64,000 nt of DNA from CAWBRY01 sp963791295 (GCA_963791295.1 CAWBRY010000001.1:248001-312000); one strand, 5' to 3'. Numbered from the stretch's first letter, positions 17,967 through 26,495 are shown. Numbers and translations are program-made. Notes: generated by a model not told the origin, from the letters alone.

Positions 17967-18174
17967 GCTACAACCAAAAAACAAATACGACTGTGAATTT
18001 AACAGTCACTACCTGCAAAAATTTACAAAGACCGCAAATAACTAATCTCTCTCGCTTCGTTTTCCGTCCCGGGTTTTTAGGGGACCAGTTTTGAATCCAA
18101 ATCTTCTTGAATCAAACCGGATTCATGGGCATAAAACAAAAAGTTGCCTATCCTGGACCCTAAACCGAAAAGTG

Positions 18175-18807
18175 ATGAAAACATTTCTTACCCTGATGGC
18201 TGCATTTCTAGTTAACCTTGCAGCTCTTTCCCAGTCCGGCCCTCAATTGGAATTTATCAATCCCGTTCTTGTTAGCGGAGTCGCCAATCAACAAGGAGCC
18301 GTCTATCGATTCTCTAATATTACTACGGGCGTAGACGCCGAAATTAAAGTCAAGAAAGTCTCCAGGAACGACATTGTCATAGCGAATATTGACAATTCTA
18401 CGCTGGGATGGAATAAGGCCTTTCAGCCTGAGTTCGGGTTACCCGGCCTGGTAGCGCCACAACAAAACTGGTATATTGACTTTGAGCTGAGCTTCTTTAA
18501 TGCCGGCACCTACCAAAAGCGTGTTATCGATACCATTGACCTGACCGCCCTCGATGTGGATGGTGATGGGCGATCTATTTCTGAATACGTGACATACGAC
18601 AACCCTAGCTCCATTCTTTATTCAACATTTACTTACCTCACCGCTGCTGCGACCGGGGTATTGGGTCAAACTTTTGAATGCGATATAGATGGCACCTGGA
18701 GTACACTGGTAATATGTTCACATTGCAACGGCACAGGACTCACTAATAGCGGAAGCGGCAATAACAATGAATGTCCTCGATTGCGAAGGAAGCGGCAAGC
18801 TTTATGA
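18175..18807 (+). CDS. DnaJ-like T9SS protein, N-terminal fragment
   Basis: Signal peptide, the unrecognised N-terminal domain (contains YRFSNITTGVDAEIKV and DLTALDVDGDGRS) and the first CSHCNGTG motif. The fragment ends out of frame at 18807. Confidence 0.75.
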   Translation: MKTFLTLMAAFLVNLAALSQSGPQLEFINPVLVSGVANQQGAVYRFSNITTGVDAEIKVKKVSRNDIVIANIDNSTLGWNKAFQPEFGLPGLVAPQQNWYIDFELSFFNAGTYQKRVIDTIDLTALDVDGDGRSISEYVTYDNPSSILYSTFTYLTAAATGVLGQTFECDIDGTWSTLVICSHCNGTGLTNSGSGNNNECPRLRRKRQAL

Positions 18808-19102
18808 AAATTGTGGTCACCCTTATGAAGCAGGTACGGGTAATACCGTCAATGGCCCCGTCAATAATTTCGTGGACATTGATACCTCTGCCACCCAGGT
18901 AATGGCAACCTATCAATTCCTGAATAAGGATAAAATCAAATTCAGGTATGGCGCTAAATCAGGTGTAGTATCCAGCAATGGATCCGGCGTTCGACTGAAT
19001 TCGACATGGTTTCGAAGATTCAGTTTGAAACCTTACACCACTCTTCCCGTGAAGCTGGAAACATTCACTGCCATACTCAAAATAATAAGAAGGTTGACCT
19101 GA
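18767..19102 (+). CDS. DnaJ-like T9SS protein, middle fragment
   Basis: Real homology starts at about 18784 with CEGSGKLYENCGH. It continues with a short beta-rich stretch (MATYQFLNKDKIKFRYGAKS) and runs to the LPVKLETFTA motif that opens a pre-CTD domain. The nominal start at 18767 is not real. Confidence 0.65.
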   Translation: MNVLDCEGSGKLYENCGHPYEAGTGNTVNGPVNNFVDIDTSATQVMATYQFLNKDKIKFRYGAKSGVVSSNGSGVRLNSTWFRRFSLKPYTTLPVKLETFTAILKIIRRLT

Positions 19103-19605
19103 AATGGGTCACGGCCACCGAGATCAATACGAGTCATTTCATTATTGAAAAGAGTATCGATGGCAAGAACTTTTTCGATGCTGGCAAGGTCCTCGCTGGC
19201 GGATACGCAAAAGATAAGTCTAATTACAATTTTTCAGATAACCTCGCAGAGGCTCAAAAAGGGGTGATCTATTACCGGCTACGATCAGTGGATATTGATG
19301 GCAAGTCGGAGTATTCTGCCACCCGAATTATTCGCCTGTCTGATGACTCAAAAAACAAAGTAATTCTGCAGACCTACCCCAACCCCGTGGCAAATGAGGT
19401 GAGGATCACTATTCCCTCTCATTGGCAGGGTAAAAAGGTGACCTATGAGCTAATAAACGGCAACGCTCAAACCCTGAGGAGGGTGGAAGTCGGCAGTGGC
19501 AGTCAGACAGAATCTTTGAATATCAATGACTTAGCAAGGGGATTCTACATCGTGGTGGTAACCTGCGACGGGGAAATTGCTCAGCAAAAGGTAGTAAAGA
19601 ACTAA
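19006..19605 (+). CDS. DnaJ-like T9SS protein, C-terminal fragment with sorting domain
   Basis: From about 19080 the frame reads the pre-CTD domain (KKVDLKWVTATEINTSHF, YYRLRSVDIDGKSEYS) and then a T9SS type A sorting domain (TYPNPVANEVRITI ... LARGFYIVVV). The first 25 codons of the ORF are out of frame with the gene. Confidence 0.75.
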   Translation: MVSKIQFETLHHSSREAGNIHCHTQNNKKVDLKWVTATEINTSHFIIEKSIDGKNFFDAGKVLAGGYAKDKSNYNFSDNLAEAQKGVIYYRLRSVDIDGKSEYSATRIIRLSDDSKNKVILQTYPNPVANEVRITIPSHWQGKKVTYELINGNAQTLRRVEVGSGSQTESLNINDLARGFYIVVVTCDGEIAQQKVVKN

Positions 19606-19639
19606 CACCATATATATGCATCTTTTTGAGGGATCGTCC

Positions 19640-19667
19640 GTCCCAACTTCGGTTGGGACTTTTTTTA
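19640..19667 (+). terminator. Rho-independent terminator with TTCG loop
   Basis: GTCCCAAC (19640-19647), TTCG tetraloop, GTTGGGAC (19652-19659), then eight T. It closes the preceding T9SS gene. Confidence 0.93.
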
Positions 19668-19676
19668 TTTAGGTTA

Positions 19677-19708
19677 TTTGGTTTATAATATAAACTACTT
19701 TATGTTTG
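19677..19708 (+). promoter_or_regulatory. Bacteroidota-type promoter of the TonB receptor operon
   Basis: TTTG (19677-19680), 20-base spacer, TATGTTTG (19701-19708): an exact consensus match, same spacing and same -7 octamer as at 3287-3318. The predicted leader is about 20 bases. Confidence 0.85.
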
Positions 19709-19733
19709 TGGCTCAAGAAATGGAGCCACAACA

Positions 19734-21986
19734 ATGCGAAGGGTTATAAAAGGACTATTAGTCTTATTTACTGCCATATTAATGCAGGATGCGTTAGGCC
19801 AGGTGATTATTAAAGGAACCATCCGGGATAACAAATCCCATCCTATTCCCGGTGCCAGCATTAGCCTCAAGGATAGCTACGATGGAACTACCAGCGATTC
19901 GTCCGGCAACTTCAATTTTTCAACTACCGAAAAAGGAAATCGACTTTTAATCGTCAGCGCTGTCAGTTATAAACCATTTGAACAACCCATTTCCATTTCC
20001 GATAAGCCCATCGAGTTCGATGTTCGTTTGAAAGAAAGCGTGACGGAACTGAATGCAGTAATGGTAACGGCCGGAACCTTTGAAGCCGGTGACAAGAAGA
20101 GAGCGGCCGTACTTAGCTCAATAGACATTGCTACAACTGCCGGATCAAATGCCGACATCAGCGCTGCCTTGAAAACACTACCGGGAACGCAACAGGTGGG
20201 AGAGCAGGAGGGGCTGTTTGTGCGAGGAGGTGCAGGATATGAAACGAAACAATATATCGATGGCAACCTGGTAAATAATCCCTACTTCACCAGCGTACCG
20301 GATATTGCAAGCCGTGGACGGTTCTCGCCTTTCCTGTTCAAAGGAACTGTATTCAGCACCGGCGGCTACTCCGCTATGTATGGACAGGCCTTGTCTTCGG
20401 TTGTCTTGCTTGAATCCATCGATCTGCCGGAAAGATCTGAAATAGATGCCGCGATATCTCCCATTATAGTGGGAGGAGGAACTCAACAATTGGCGAAGAA
20501 TAAAAAATCATCGTTTGGCATTACCTATAACTATGTAAACGTGGGATTATACTTTGCCCTTGTTAAACAGACTCCAGATTATTTCAGGATGCCCTGGGTG
20601 CATAATGGCGATGCCAATTTCCGGATTAAAACAAAGAACGGAGGGATGATTAAGTATTATACCACCTTTTCTTTTACCGACCTGGGCCTCAGACGACCGG
20701 ATATTGACAGCGGCCATTTGAAAGATGCATTTTCAATAAAGAATAGCAATTGGTATAATAATTTAAGTTACCGGGAAAACCTGGGGCGCGGTTGGAAGAT
20801 GACCCTCGGCACCAGCTTCAGCACTAACCTGGATAAGATCCAGCAGGAAGTGCAGGACCGGAATAATCAGCCGAAACAATTTTCTCCGTCTGAATTCTGG
20901 ATGACATCCAAGAATTTCAAATTGAAGAATACGCAAAACCTCACTCTTGGCAGAGCTGTATTTGAAAAGAAATTGGGCGGATTGAGCGCCTTGCGTTTCG
21001 GAACGGAATACTGGTATACCCACTATCGCCCAATCTTCAACGATACGCTAAGGGATCAAATCGATCATTATTGGTCAGTTTTCGGGGAAGCCAGTATCTA
21101 CATTTCAAAAGATCTCGCTGCGCAGGTCGGTACCCGTTTTGAACATTCTTCGCTGATCCATCGTTCCGATATCGCTCCACGTGTTTCGCTTGCCTACAAA
21201 ACGGGTAAGAGTTCACAGGTATCTGTGGCCTATGGAATTTTTTATCAAAAACCCGAAAGCCAACAATTATTTTATTCGACCGAAGTAGGATTTACGAAGG
21301 CCACACACTACATAATGAACTTTCAAAAAATAAACAACCAACGGATCTTCCGGGTAGAGGCTTACTACAAAAAATACGAGGACCTGATCAAGCAAGTGCC
21401 CATTGCCTTTAATTATTTTTCATATAATAACAGCGGTAAGGGATATGCAAAAGGCGTCGACTTGTTTTTCCGGGACAAGAAAACGATCAAAGACCTGGAC
21501 TATTGGATCAGTTATTCCTACATTGATACAAAACGCGACTATTTGAATTACCCCGATCAGTTGGTGCCCAATTTTGCCGCTAAGCATACTGCTTCCGTTG
21601 TCACCAAAAAGTTCTTCATGGAGATGAAGGCTGGATTTAATGTGACTTATAGCTGGGCTTCGGGGAGACCTTATTATAATATTATGGCGGACGGGGGAAA
21701 TAAATTTTACATCGCAGATCAGGGCAAGACCAAGGAATATCATAGCGTGAATTTCAGCGCCGAATGGATCCCCAGCATTGGCAAGGAAAACGCAAAATCA
21801 TTTATTGTTTTTTTCGCCAGCGTCAACAATATATTTGGGACAAACCAGGTATACGGATACAATTACTCTTATAGTGGCGCTTTCAAATCGCCGATCCAGC
21901 CTCCTGCCAAAAGATTTTATTTCATTGGTTGTTTTATTAGCTGGGGTGTAGACAGAACACAGGATGCTATAAATAATAATTTATAA
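19734..21986 (+). CDS. TonB-dependent outer membrane receptor with carboxypeptidase-D-like N-domain
   Basis: 750 residues. Signal peptide (to about residue 22), then a CarboxypepD_reg-like domain (IKGTIRDNKSHPIPGASISL, about 25-110), the plug (about 115-240, with LPGTQQVGEQEGLFVRGG and YIDGNLV) and a 22-strand-type barrel to the end. It imports a substrate across the outer membrane using TonB energy; the substrate cannot be told from sequence. No SusD partner follows, so it is not a typical polysaccharide-utilisation pair. Instead a periplasmic protein and a winged-helix regulator follow, at 28-base spacing each. Length and order are normal for the family. Confidence 0.92.
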   Translation: MRRVIKGLLVLFTAILMQDALGQVIIKGTIRDNKSHPIPGASISLKDSYDGTTSDSSGNFNFSTTEKGNRLLIVSAVSYKPFEQPISISDKPIEFDVRLKESVTELNAVMVTAGTFEAGDKKRAAVLSSIDIATTAGSNADISAALKTLPGTQQVGEQEGLFVRGGAGYETKQYIDGNLVNNPYFTSVPDIASRGRFSPFLFKGTVFSTGGYSAMYGQALSSVVLLESIDLPERSEIDAAISPIIVGGGTQQLAKNKKSSFGITYNYVNVGLYFALVKQTPDYFRMPWVHNGDANFRIKTKNGGMIKYYTTFSFTDLGLRRPDIDSGHLKDAFSIKNSNWYNNLSYRENLGRGWKMTLGTSFSTNLDKIQQEVQDRNNQPKQFSPSEFWMTSKNFKLKNTQNLTLGRAVFEKKLGGLSALRFGTEYWYTHYRPIFNDTLRDQIDHYWSVFGEASIYISKDLAAQVGTRFEHSSLIHRSDIAPRVSLAYKTGKSSQVSVAYGIFYQKPESQQLFYSTEVGFTKATHYIMNFQKINNQRIFRVEAYYKKYEDLIKQVPIAFNYFSYNNSGKGYAKGVDLFFRDKKTIKDLDYWISYSYIDTKRDYLNYPDQLVPNFAAKHTASVVTKKFFMEMKAGFNVTYSWASGRPYYNIMADGGNKFYIADQGKTKEYHSVNFSAEWIPSIGKENAKSFIVFFASVNNIFGTNQVYGYNYSYSGAFKSPIQPPAKRFYFIGCFISWGVDRTQDAINNNL

Positions 21987-22014
21987 TGATTCATTAAACG
22001 ATAAACATACAAAC

Positions 22015-22665
22015 ATGAAAAAATCTGTTTTATTCCTTCTCAGTGCTATTTTGATCTATGCGGGAGCTTTTTCGCAGAGCGATAAATACACGGATGCCAT
22101 GCAAAAGAATTTGACTCTTTTGGATTCGGCCAAAACAGTGGAAGATTTCAATCGGGTGGCAAATAATTTTGAACGAGTAGGAGATGCCGAAAAAACTCAG
22201 TGGCTGCCTTATTATTATGCTGCCCTGTCGCTAAGCACTGCGGGATGGATGCCGGACCTGGCGGATAAGGATGCCAATGCAGAAAGGATGATTGGCATTT
22301 GTGAAAAGGGCGAGGCGGTCGCCACCAGCGACGCGGACAAATCGGAGCTGCAAACCGTTCGATATATGGCAGCGACCCAGCAGATGATGGTCGATCCTCA
22401 AACCAGGTTTATGACTTATGGTAAGGCTTCCGGCGATGCCCTGGAATCAAGTATGAAACTAAATGCAAATAATCCAAGGGCGTACTATTTGAAAGGAATG
22501 GGTTTATTCAACACTCCTGAACAATTCGGCGGAGGTAAGGACAAGGCTAAGCCTTTATTCGAAAAAGCGCTGGAATTGTATAAAGCTGAAAAGCCTGCAA
22601 AGTTCTATCCTCATTGGGGAGAGCCCCAAACAGTGGACATGATCGCCCAATGCCAACAGAAATAA
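22015..22665 (+). CDS. Secreted or periplasmic helical-repeat (TPR-like) protein
   Basis: 216 residues. Signal peptide (VLFLLSAILIYAGAFSQS, to about residue 20), then an all-helical protein with TPR-like patterns (WLPYYYAALSLSTAGW; NPRAYYLKGMGLFNTPEQFGGGKDKAKPLFEKALELY). It lies 28 bases after the TonB receptor and probably shares its transcript. It may be a periplasmic partner of the receptor (inference from position). The 27-base gap to the next gene holds a degenerate ATACTAGAT heptamer repeat. Confidence 0.85.
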   Translation: MKKSVLFLLSAILIYAGAFSQSDKYTDAMQKNLTLLDSAKTVEDFNRVANNFERVGDAEKTQWLPYYYAALSLSTAGWMPDLADKDANAERMIGICEKGEAVATSDADKSELQTVRYMAATQQMMVDPQTRFMTYGKASGDALESSMKLNANNPRAYYLKGMGLFNTPEQFGGGKDKAKPLFEKALELYKAEKPAKFYPHWGEPQTVDMIAQCQQK

Positions 22666-22692
22666 ATACTGGATACTAGATAGAATATACTG

Positions 22693-22989
22693 ATGTTCAA
22701 GGACCTTGATCCCATATTGCATTCTCAACTAAGGCTCGCCGTTACTTCTCTATTGATGAACGCGAAAGAGGAGGAATTTACAGCGTTGAAGGAAAAAACT
22801 AATTCAACGGCGGGCAATCTCAGTGTGCAAATTCAGAAATTGAAAGAAGCAGGTTATATCGATGTGATCAAGCAATTCAAGGATAATTATCCTCAAACAA
22901 TCTGCAAAATAACCCTGTCAGGAAAAAAGGCATTTGAAAATTATATAAATAGCCTGCAATCTTATTTGGGAAAGGAAGTGATAAAATGA
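22693..22989 (+). CDS. Small winged-helix transcriptional regulator
   Basis: 98 residues, with the layout of the winged-helix family PF13601 (HTH_34): LHSQLRLAVTSLLM, then LKEKTNSTAGNLSVQIQKLKEAGYI as the HTH, and a wing with ICKITLSGKKAFENYI. It has no effector domain. It is the third gene of the TonB receptor group, so it may sense or control that group. A terminator overlaps its stop codon. Confidence 0.88.
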   Translation: MFKDLDPILHSQLRLAVTSLLMNAKEEEFTALKEKTNSTAGNLSVQIQKLKEAGYIDVIKQFKDNYPQTICKITLSGKKAFENYINSLQSYLGKEVIK

Positions 22990-23020
22990 AAGAGCCCCAT
23001 AGAAAGGGGGCTCTTTTTTC
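22989..23020 (+). terminator. Terminator of the TonB receptor group
   Basis: AGAGCCCC (22991-22998) pairs with GGGGCTCT (23007-23014), followed by T-run. The A-rich sequence before the stem would let it work on the minus strand too, against the convergent 44-residue ORF. Confidence 0.88.
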
Positions 23021-23063
23021 TGTTAGTACTCTAAGTGTATAAAAAAACTAAGGTCGGAACCCC

Positions 23064-23198
23064 TCAAAACTTTTTATTGCGGACAGGTATGGGAATCCAT
23101 TGGAGTTGTGGTTCCTTACCTTTTGGCTTGATCATTTTTTCAAATACTTTTTTCAGCCGCTTATATTCTTCACGAAGCGTTCGCTTGACAGTAGGCAT
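23064..23198 (-). CDS. Possible 44-residue basic protein
   Basis: ATG at 23198 and TGA at 23064 enclose 44 codons for a Lys/Arg-rich peptide (begins MPTVKRTLREEYKRLKK, ends VRNKKF). It starts 18 bases after the stop of the secreted protein on the same strand, so the two could share an mRNA, and it ends facing the terminator at 22989-23020. The first half looks like an amphipathic helix; the second half has WIPIPV. I do not recognise the family. The opposite-strand ORF at 23035-23220 has less protein-like composition. A chance ORF cannot be excluded. Confidence 0.4.
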   Translation of the reverse strand: MPTVKRTLREEYKRLKKVFEKMIKPKGKEPQLQWIPIPVRNKKF

Positions 23199-23216
23199 AG
23201 CGCAGGTTTTTAAGAA

Positions 23217-23645
23217 TTAGTGGGAGCTGGTTTCGGGAGCAATTTCGATAACATCCGAATAAGCGGCCTGCCTGTCCTTATTAATTAATTTTATCCTGTA
23301 GGAAACTTTGCTTTTGTTTGCTTTCTCATAAAACTGGTACTGGCCTGTCTCGGCTTTATCGGTGCCAAAGACCAGTGCAGCCATATGGAAATTCTTGCCA
23401 TCTGAACTTTTTTCAACTTCGAATTGATCGGCAGATTCATTTTCAGCAACCATCCATTGCAGGATGATCTTATTGCTATTGACACTACCGTTCAGGCTTA
23501 TTACCTTAGCTGGCTGTGCGGTGTCGATAACGTGAAATGAAACCGTGGATGGCTTGTTAAAAGGGGTTGAAACGGGTGCTGCATAGATGGGCTTTTGTGT
23601 AAGTCCCAATGTAATGCTGATTAAAAGGGTAAAAATTGTTCTCAT
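23217..23645 (-). CDS. Small secreted protein, orphan pre-CTD-like domain (third paralogue)
   Basis: 142 residues. Signal peptide (IFTLLISITLGLTQKPIYA, to about residue 23), a 25-residue linker, then one Ig/FN3-like domain with the same pattern as the genes at 16446 and 17529: VNSNKIILQW, FEVEKSSDGKNFHMAALVF, YQFYEKANKSKVSYRIKLINKDRQAAYSDVI. No sorting domain. Its upstream region differs from the leader copies A and B, so it is a more distant paralogue. Function unknown; probably periplasmic or released. Confidence 0.85.
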   Translation of the reverse strand: MRTIFTLLISITLGLTQKPIYAAPVSTPFNKPSTVSFHVIDTAQPAKVISLNGSVNSNKIILQWMVAENESADQFEVEKSSDGKNFHMAALVFGTDKAETGQYQFYEKANKSKVSYRIKLINKDRQAAYSDVIEIAPETSSH

Positions 23646-23809
23646 TTCTTAGGGTTTTATGAAGTTAATATTCAATGGCCCACAGAAATATTGGATAGGT
23701 AACGGCTCGCAGGAAATTGGGGAGAGAGAATCCGTGAATTGACTACTTTATTGAATATTCCGTACTTGGAGATGAAGAAGAGAAAGGTTCACAGGTACGG
23801 GTTACAAAT

Positions 23810-23880
23810 CGTAGTTTTACGTGGATATATGTGGTTTTCCGAATCGTGAAGACAAACCTAATATTCAGGGGCTACATTTG
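23810..23880 (+). promoter_or_regulatory. Upstream region of the ABC operon with a -7 element
   Basis: TACATTTG (23873-23880) matches TAnnTTTG, but no TTTG stands 19-20 bases upstream. CGTAGTTTTACGTGG (23810-23824) is an imperfect TACG-type palindrome that resembles the CTACGTAG words upstream of the small secreted genes. The remainder of 23646-23941 shows nothing else. Confidence 0.4.
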
Positions 23881-23941
23881 CAAGCCTTTTTCCAAATATA
23901 TTTTTCTTTCGTTCTTAAAGAGTTGATTAACAAGCAGGAGG

Positions 23942-24877
23942 ATGGATCACATAATTCAGGTTAATAACCTCACTAAAGACTTCCGGGAAGTTAAAGCGGT
24001 CGATAATCTATCCTTCAGCGTGCCCGGAGGACAGGTTTATGGGTTTTTGGGCCAGAATGGGGCCGGTAAATCTACGACCATCCGCATGTTGTTAACCCTC
24101 GTAAAACCAAGCTCCGGGGTGATCCAAATCTTTGGTCTGGACCTTCAAAAACATCGCAAAGAAATATTGAGACAGGTAGGTGCCATCATCGAGCGACCTG
24201 ACCTCTATAAATATCTTACTGCTCTGGAGAACCTTCGCATTTTTGGAGCCATGAGTGGCGTTAGAATACCGGAAAACAAATTAATGGACCAACTCGACCG
24301 GGTTGGATTGGCAGAAAGAGCGAATAGCAAAGTCAAGACCTACTCCCAGGGGATGAAACAAAGGTTGGGTATTGCAACAGCCCTGGTACATGATCCCAAA
24401 CTGATCATCCTGGACGAACCGACCAACGGCCTGGATCCCCAGGGAATAGCAGATATCCGAAACTTGATTCTACATCTCAGCAAGGACCTCGGAAAAACAT
24501 TGCTGATTTCCTCACACCTGCTCAGCGAAATGGAATTGATAGCCGACTCGATGCTGATCATTGATAAAGGGAAAAAAATTGTGGAAGGGAATGTGAACGA
24601 ATTGTTTGATCCGGCGGGAACAGTAGTTGAATTAAAGACCACCAACGACGAAACAGCCTATGAAAAACTTCAGGCGTCCAACCTGAGCCGGTATCTCTCA
24701 CAAAAAAGAACTGACTGTATCATACTGAAGCTCCACCGTGATGAATTGCCCTTGTTGATGAAGGAACTGGTGGGAATGAATATATCGGTCACTTCTTTTT
24801 ATTCCAAACATTCACTGGAGGATTATTTCTTGTCATTAACCAGCGCCCAACCCCATGATAAGGCTCTTAAGAATTGA
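23942..24877 (+). CDS. ABC transporter ATP-binding protein (export type)
   Basis: 311 residues. Walker A GQNGAGKST (residues 37-45), signature YSQGMKQRLGIA (about 135), Walker B LIILDEPTNGLDP (about 156-168) and H-loop ISSHLLSEME. The C-terminal 80 residues are the extension usual in BcrA/NatA-type exporters. It couples ATP hydrolysis to the permease encoded next, whose ORF overlaps by 23 bases. The start at ATG 23942 has GCAGGAGG just upstream, a strong ribosome-binding site. Confidence 0.95.
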   Translation: MDHIIQVNNLTKDFREVKAVDNLSFSVPGGQVYGFLGQNGAGKSTTIRMLLTLVKPSSGVIQIFGLDLQKHRKEILRQVGAIIERPDLYKYLTALENLRIFGAMSGVRIPENKLMDQLDRVGLAERANSKVKTYSQGMKQRLGIATALVHDPKLIILDEPTNGLDPQGIADIRNLILHLSKDLGKTLLISSHLLSEMELIADSMLIIDKGKKIVEGNVNELFDPAGTVVELKTTNDETAYEKLQASNLSRYLSQKRTDCIILKLHRDELPLLMKELVGMNISVTSFYSKHSLEDYFLSLTSAQPHDKALKN

Positions 24878-25745
24878 ACTTTTTAAAATTTTCAGAAGGC
24901 CCCGGACCTATATCGCATTTGGAGCGATAGCGGCCATCGTCTTCCTGATCCAGATTGCTCTAAAATATGATGGAAGGTCCTATGTAGACCTGCTATTAAA
25001 TAACCTGAAAGATTCCTTTGACTTTACGACTGAATTCAAAACAAAATTGCTGAACGGCTACCTGATCTGTTTTATCATATTAAACACATTGCTGATTCAA
25101 ATGCCGCTCCTGGTAGCACTGATTGCAGGCGACTCCATCGCCGGGGAAGCCAACATGGGAACTCTCCGCCTATCACTCACAAAGCCAGTAAGCAGGGTAG
25201 AATACATGCTTGTTAAATTTGCCGCGTCTGTTATATATACCCTGGCATTATTAGTATGCATGGCCGCACTTGCATTGTTAGTCAGCATATTGGTTTTTGG
25301 GACCAACGATATGGTTGTACTGCGTTCTGAAGGCATAGAGCAAATAAAAAGCTTCGATGTGCTTTGGCGTTACTTTGCGGCTTTTGGATATGCTGCTGTA
25401 GCATTGACTACGGTAGCTGCACTGTCATTCTTGTTAAGCGTTTTTGCGGAGAACTCGATCGGTCCTATTATTGCTACGATGAGCATTGTCATTGTATTCA
25501 CCATTCTTTCGGAAATGAACATCCCTATCTATGATCAGACAGTTAAACCTTACCTGTTTACTTCGCACATGGTGGCATGGAAGGGGTTTTTTTATGTAAA
25601 GGCGGATGCTGAAGGCACGACCATCAACGGGAGTATAGAAAACTTTCCTGCCATACTCAGAAGCCTGGGCATCCTATTGGCCTATATTGTCGTCTTTGTA
25701 AGTAGCGCAGTTTTGATTTTCAGAAAAAAGGACATTTTAACCTGA
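24855..25745 (+). CDS. ABC-2 type permease
   Basis: 296 residues with six predicted membrane segments: after residue 15 (YIAFGAIAAIVFLIQIAL), then about 70-95, 115-150, 175-200, 205-225 and at the end. The SLTKPVSRVEYMLVKF loop and GDSIAGEANMGTLR are typical of this permease type. It overlaps the ATPase gene by 23 bases, so translation is coupled. The substrate is unknown; a LolA-like protein follows at 6 bases. Confidence 0.92.
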   Translation: MIRLLRIELFKIFRRPRTYIAFGAIAAIVFLIQIALKYDGRSYVDLLLNNLKDSFDFTTEFKTKLLNGYLICFIILNTLLIQMPLLVALIAGDSIAGEANMGTLRLSLTKPVSRVEYMLVKFAASVIYTLALLVCMAALALLVSILVFGTNDMVVLRSEGIEQIKSFDVLWRYFAAFGYAAVALTTVAALSFLLSVFAENSIGPIIATMSIVIVFTILSEMNIPIYDQTVKPYLFTSHMVAWKGFFYVKADAEGTTINGSIENFPAILRSLGILLAYIVVFVSSAVLIFRKKDILT

Positions 25746-25751
25746 GAGCAT

Positions 25752-26444
25752 ATGGTCAGATTCACAGCCCTTCTTGCATTGAGCCTGTTTTCGGCAAGCA
25801 TTGTACATGCACAATCAGCAGAAGAAATTATTCAGAAGGTGAAAGCCAGGTTGGACAAGGTAAACGACTATGAGGCGAATGCAAAAATGAAGACAAACGT
25901 ACTCTTCATCAAGGCTCCGATTGCCAATGTGAAGGTGTATTTCAAGAAGCCCGACAAGCTAAGGATCAAAAATGAGAGCGGAATTTCTTTCATTCCAAAG
26001 GGTTCGGTGAACATCAGCCTGGGCAGCATTTTCAGGGATCCGAATGGGTTCAACATTATTGATATGGGCAAGGAAGCCACCACGGATTTGAGGATCATTA
26101 AGTTGTTACCCAACGATGAGAATGCTGATGTGGTTCTTTCTACATTATATATTGACCAGGCTAGCTCAGTTATCCGGAAAGCAAAAACGACGACAAAGGA
26201 AAACGGCACCTATGAATTGGAAATGACCTATGGAAAATATGCCGAATATGGCTTGGCTGACCAGTTGATATTTACGTTCAATACCAGCGAATATAAGTTG
26301 CCCAAGGGCATCACCTTCGATTACGATGATGGCTCTTCAAAGGAAGCGAAGTTGGAAAAAGCGAAAAATAAAAAAGGCAGGGTAGAAATCACTTATTCGA
26401 AATATACGATAAACCATGGATTACCCGACTCGGTTTTTCAGTGA
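25752..26444 (+). CDS. LolA-like outer-membrane lipoprotein-sorting protein
   Basis: 230 residues. Signal peptide (LLALSLFSASIVHAQS), then the LolA/LolB-like beta fold: SAEEIIQKVKARLDKVNDYEANAKM, VKVYFKKPDKLRIKN, and the late strands YELEMTYGKYAEYGLADQL and VEITYSKYTIN. Such proteins carry lipids or lipoproteins across the periplasm. Its place in the ABC operon suggests a lipid-related substrate for the exporter (inference). A weak AGCTGT/ACAGCT hairpin overlaps the stop codon. Confidence 0.85.
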   Translation: MVRFTALLALSLFSASIVHAQSAEEIIQKVKARLDKVNDYEANAKMKTNVLFIKAPIANVKVYFKKPDKLRIKNESGISFIPKGSVNISLGSIFRDPNGFNIIDMGKEATTDLRIIKLLPNDENADVVLSTLYIDQASSVIRKAKTTTKENGTYELEMTYGKYAEYGLADQLIFTFNTSEYKLPKGITFDYDDGSSKEAKLEKAKNKKGRVEITYSKYTINHGLPDSVFQ

Positions 26445-26495
26445 GCTGTGTTTCAACAGCTAATCGTCTTAAGCGTTTGGATAGATAATAGTAGA

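Larger units (their letters stand above)
18175..19605 (+). pseudogene. T9SS protein with DnaJ-like Cys motifs, two frameshifts (whole locus)
   Basis: Three overlapping ORFs join into one gene of about 476 codons. The likely start is ATG 18175, which gives the signal peptide core FLTLMAAFLVNLAALSQ; the frame is open upstream to 18091 but without a signal. Removing one T in CGATTGCG (18779-18786) turns CPRLRRK into CPRCEGSGK, so the region reads CSHCNGTG ... CPRCEGSG ... CGH, a CxxCxGxG pair like the DnaJ zinc-binding module. Adding one A in the CTCAAAATAAT run (about 19078-19083) rejoins FTAILK to NNKKVDLKW. The C-terminus has a pre-CTD domain and a sorting domain (YPNPVANEVRITI). The first half (LEFINPVLVSG..., about 150 residues) is a domain I do not recognise. 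Sequencing error in short runs or real mutation could both explain the indels. Confidence 0.8.

Noticed and set aside
19734..22665. SusC/SusD polysaccharide-utilisation pair
   Set aside because: The protein after the receptor is short, helical and lacks the SusD lipoprotein and RagB features.
23035..23220. 61-residue plus-strand ORF
   Set aside because: It begins with GTG just after a terminator and has an unlikely composition; the opposite strand has a more convincing small ORF.
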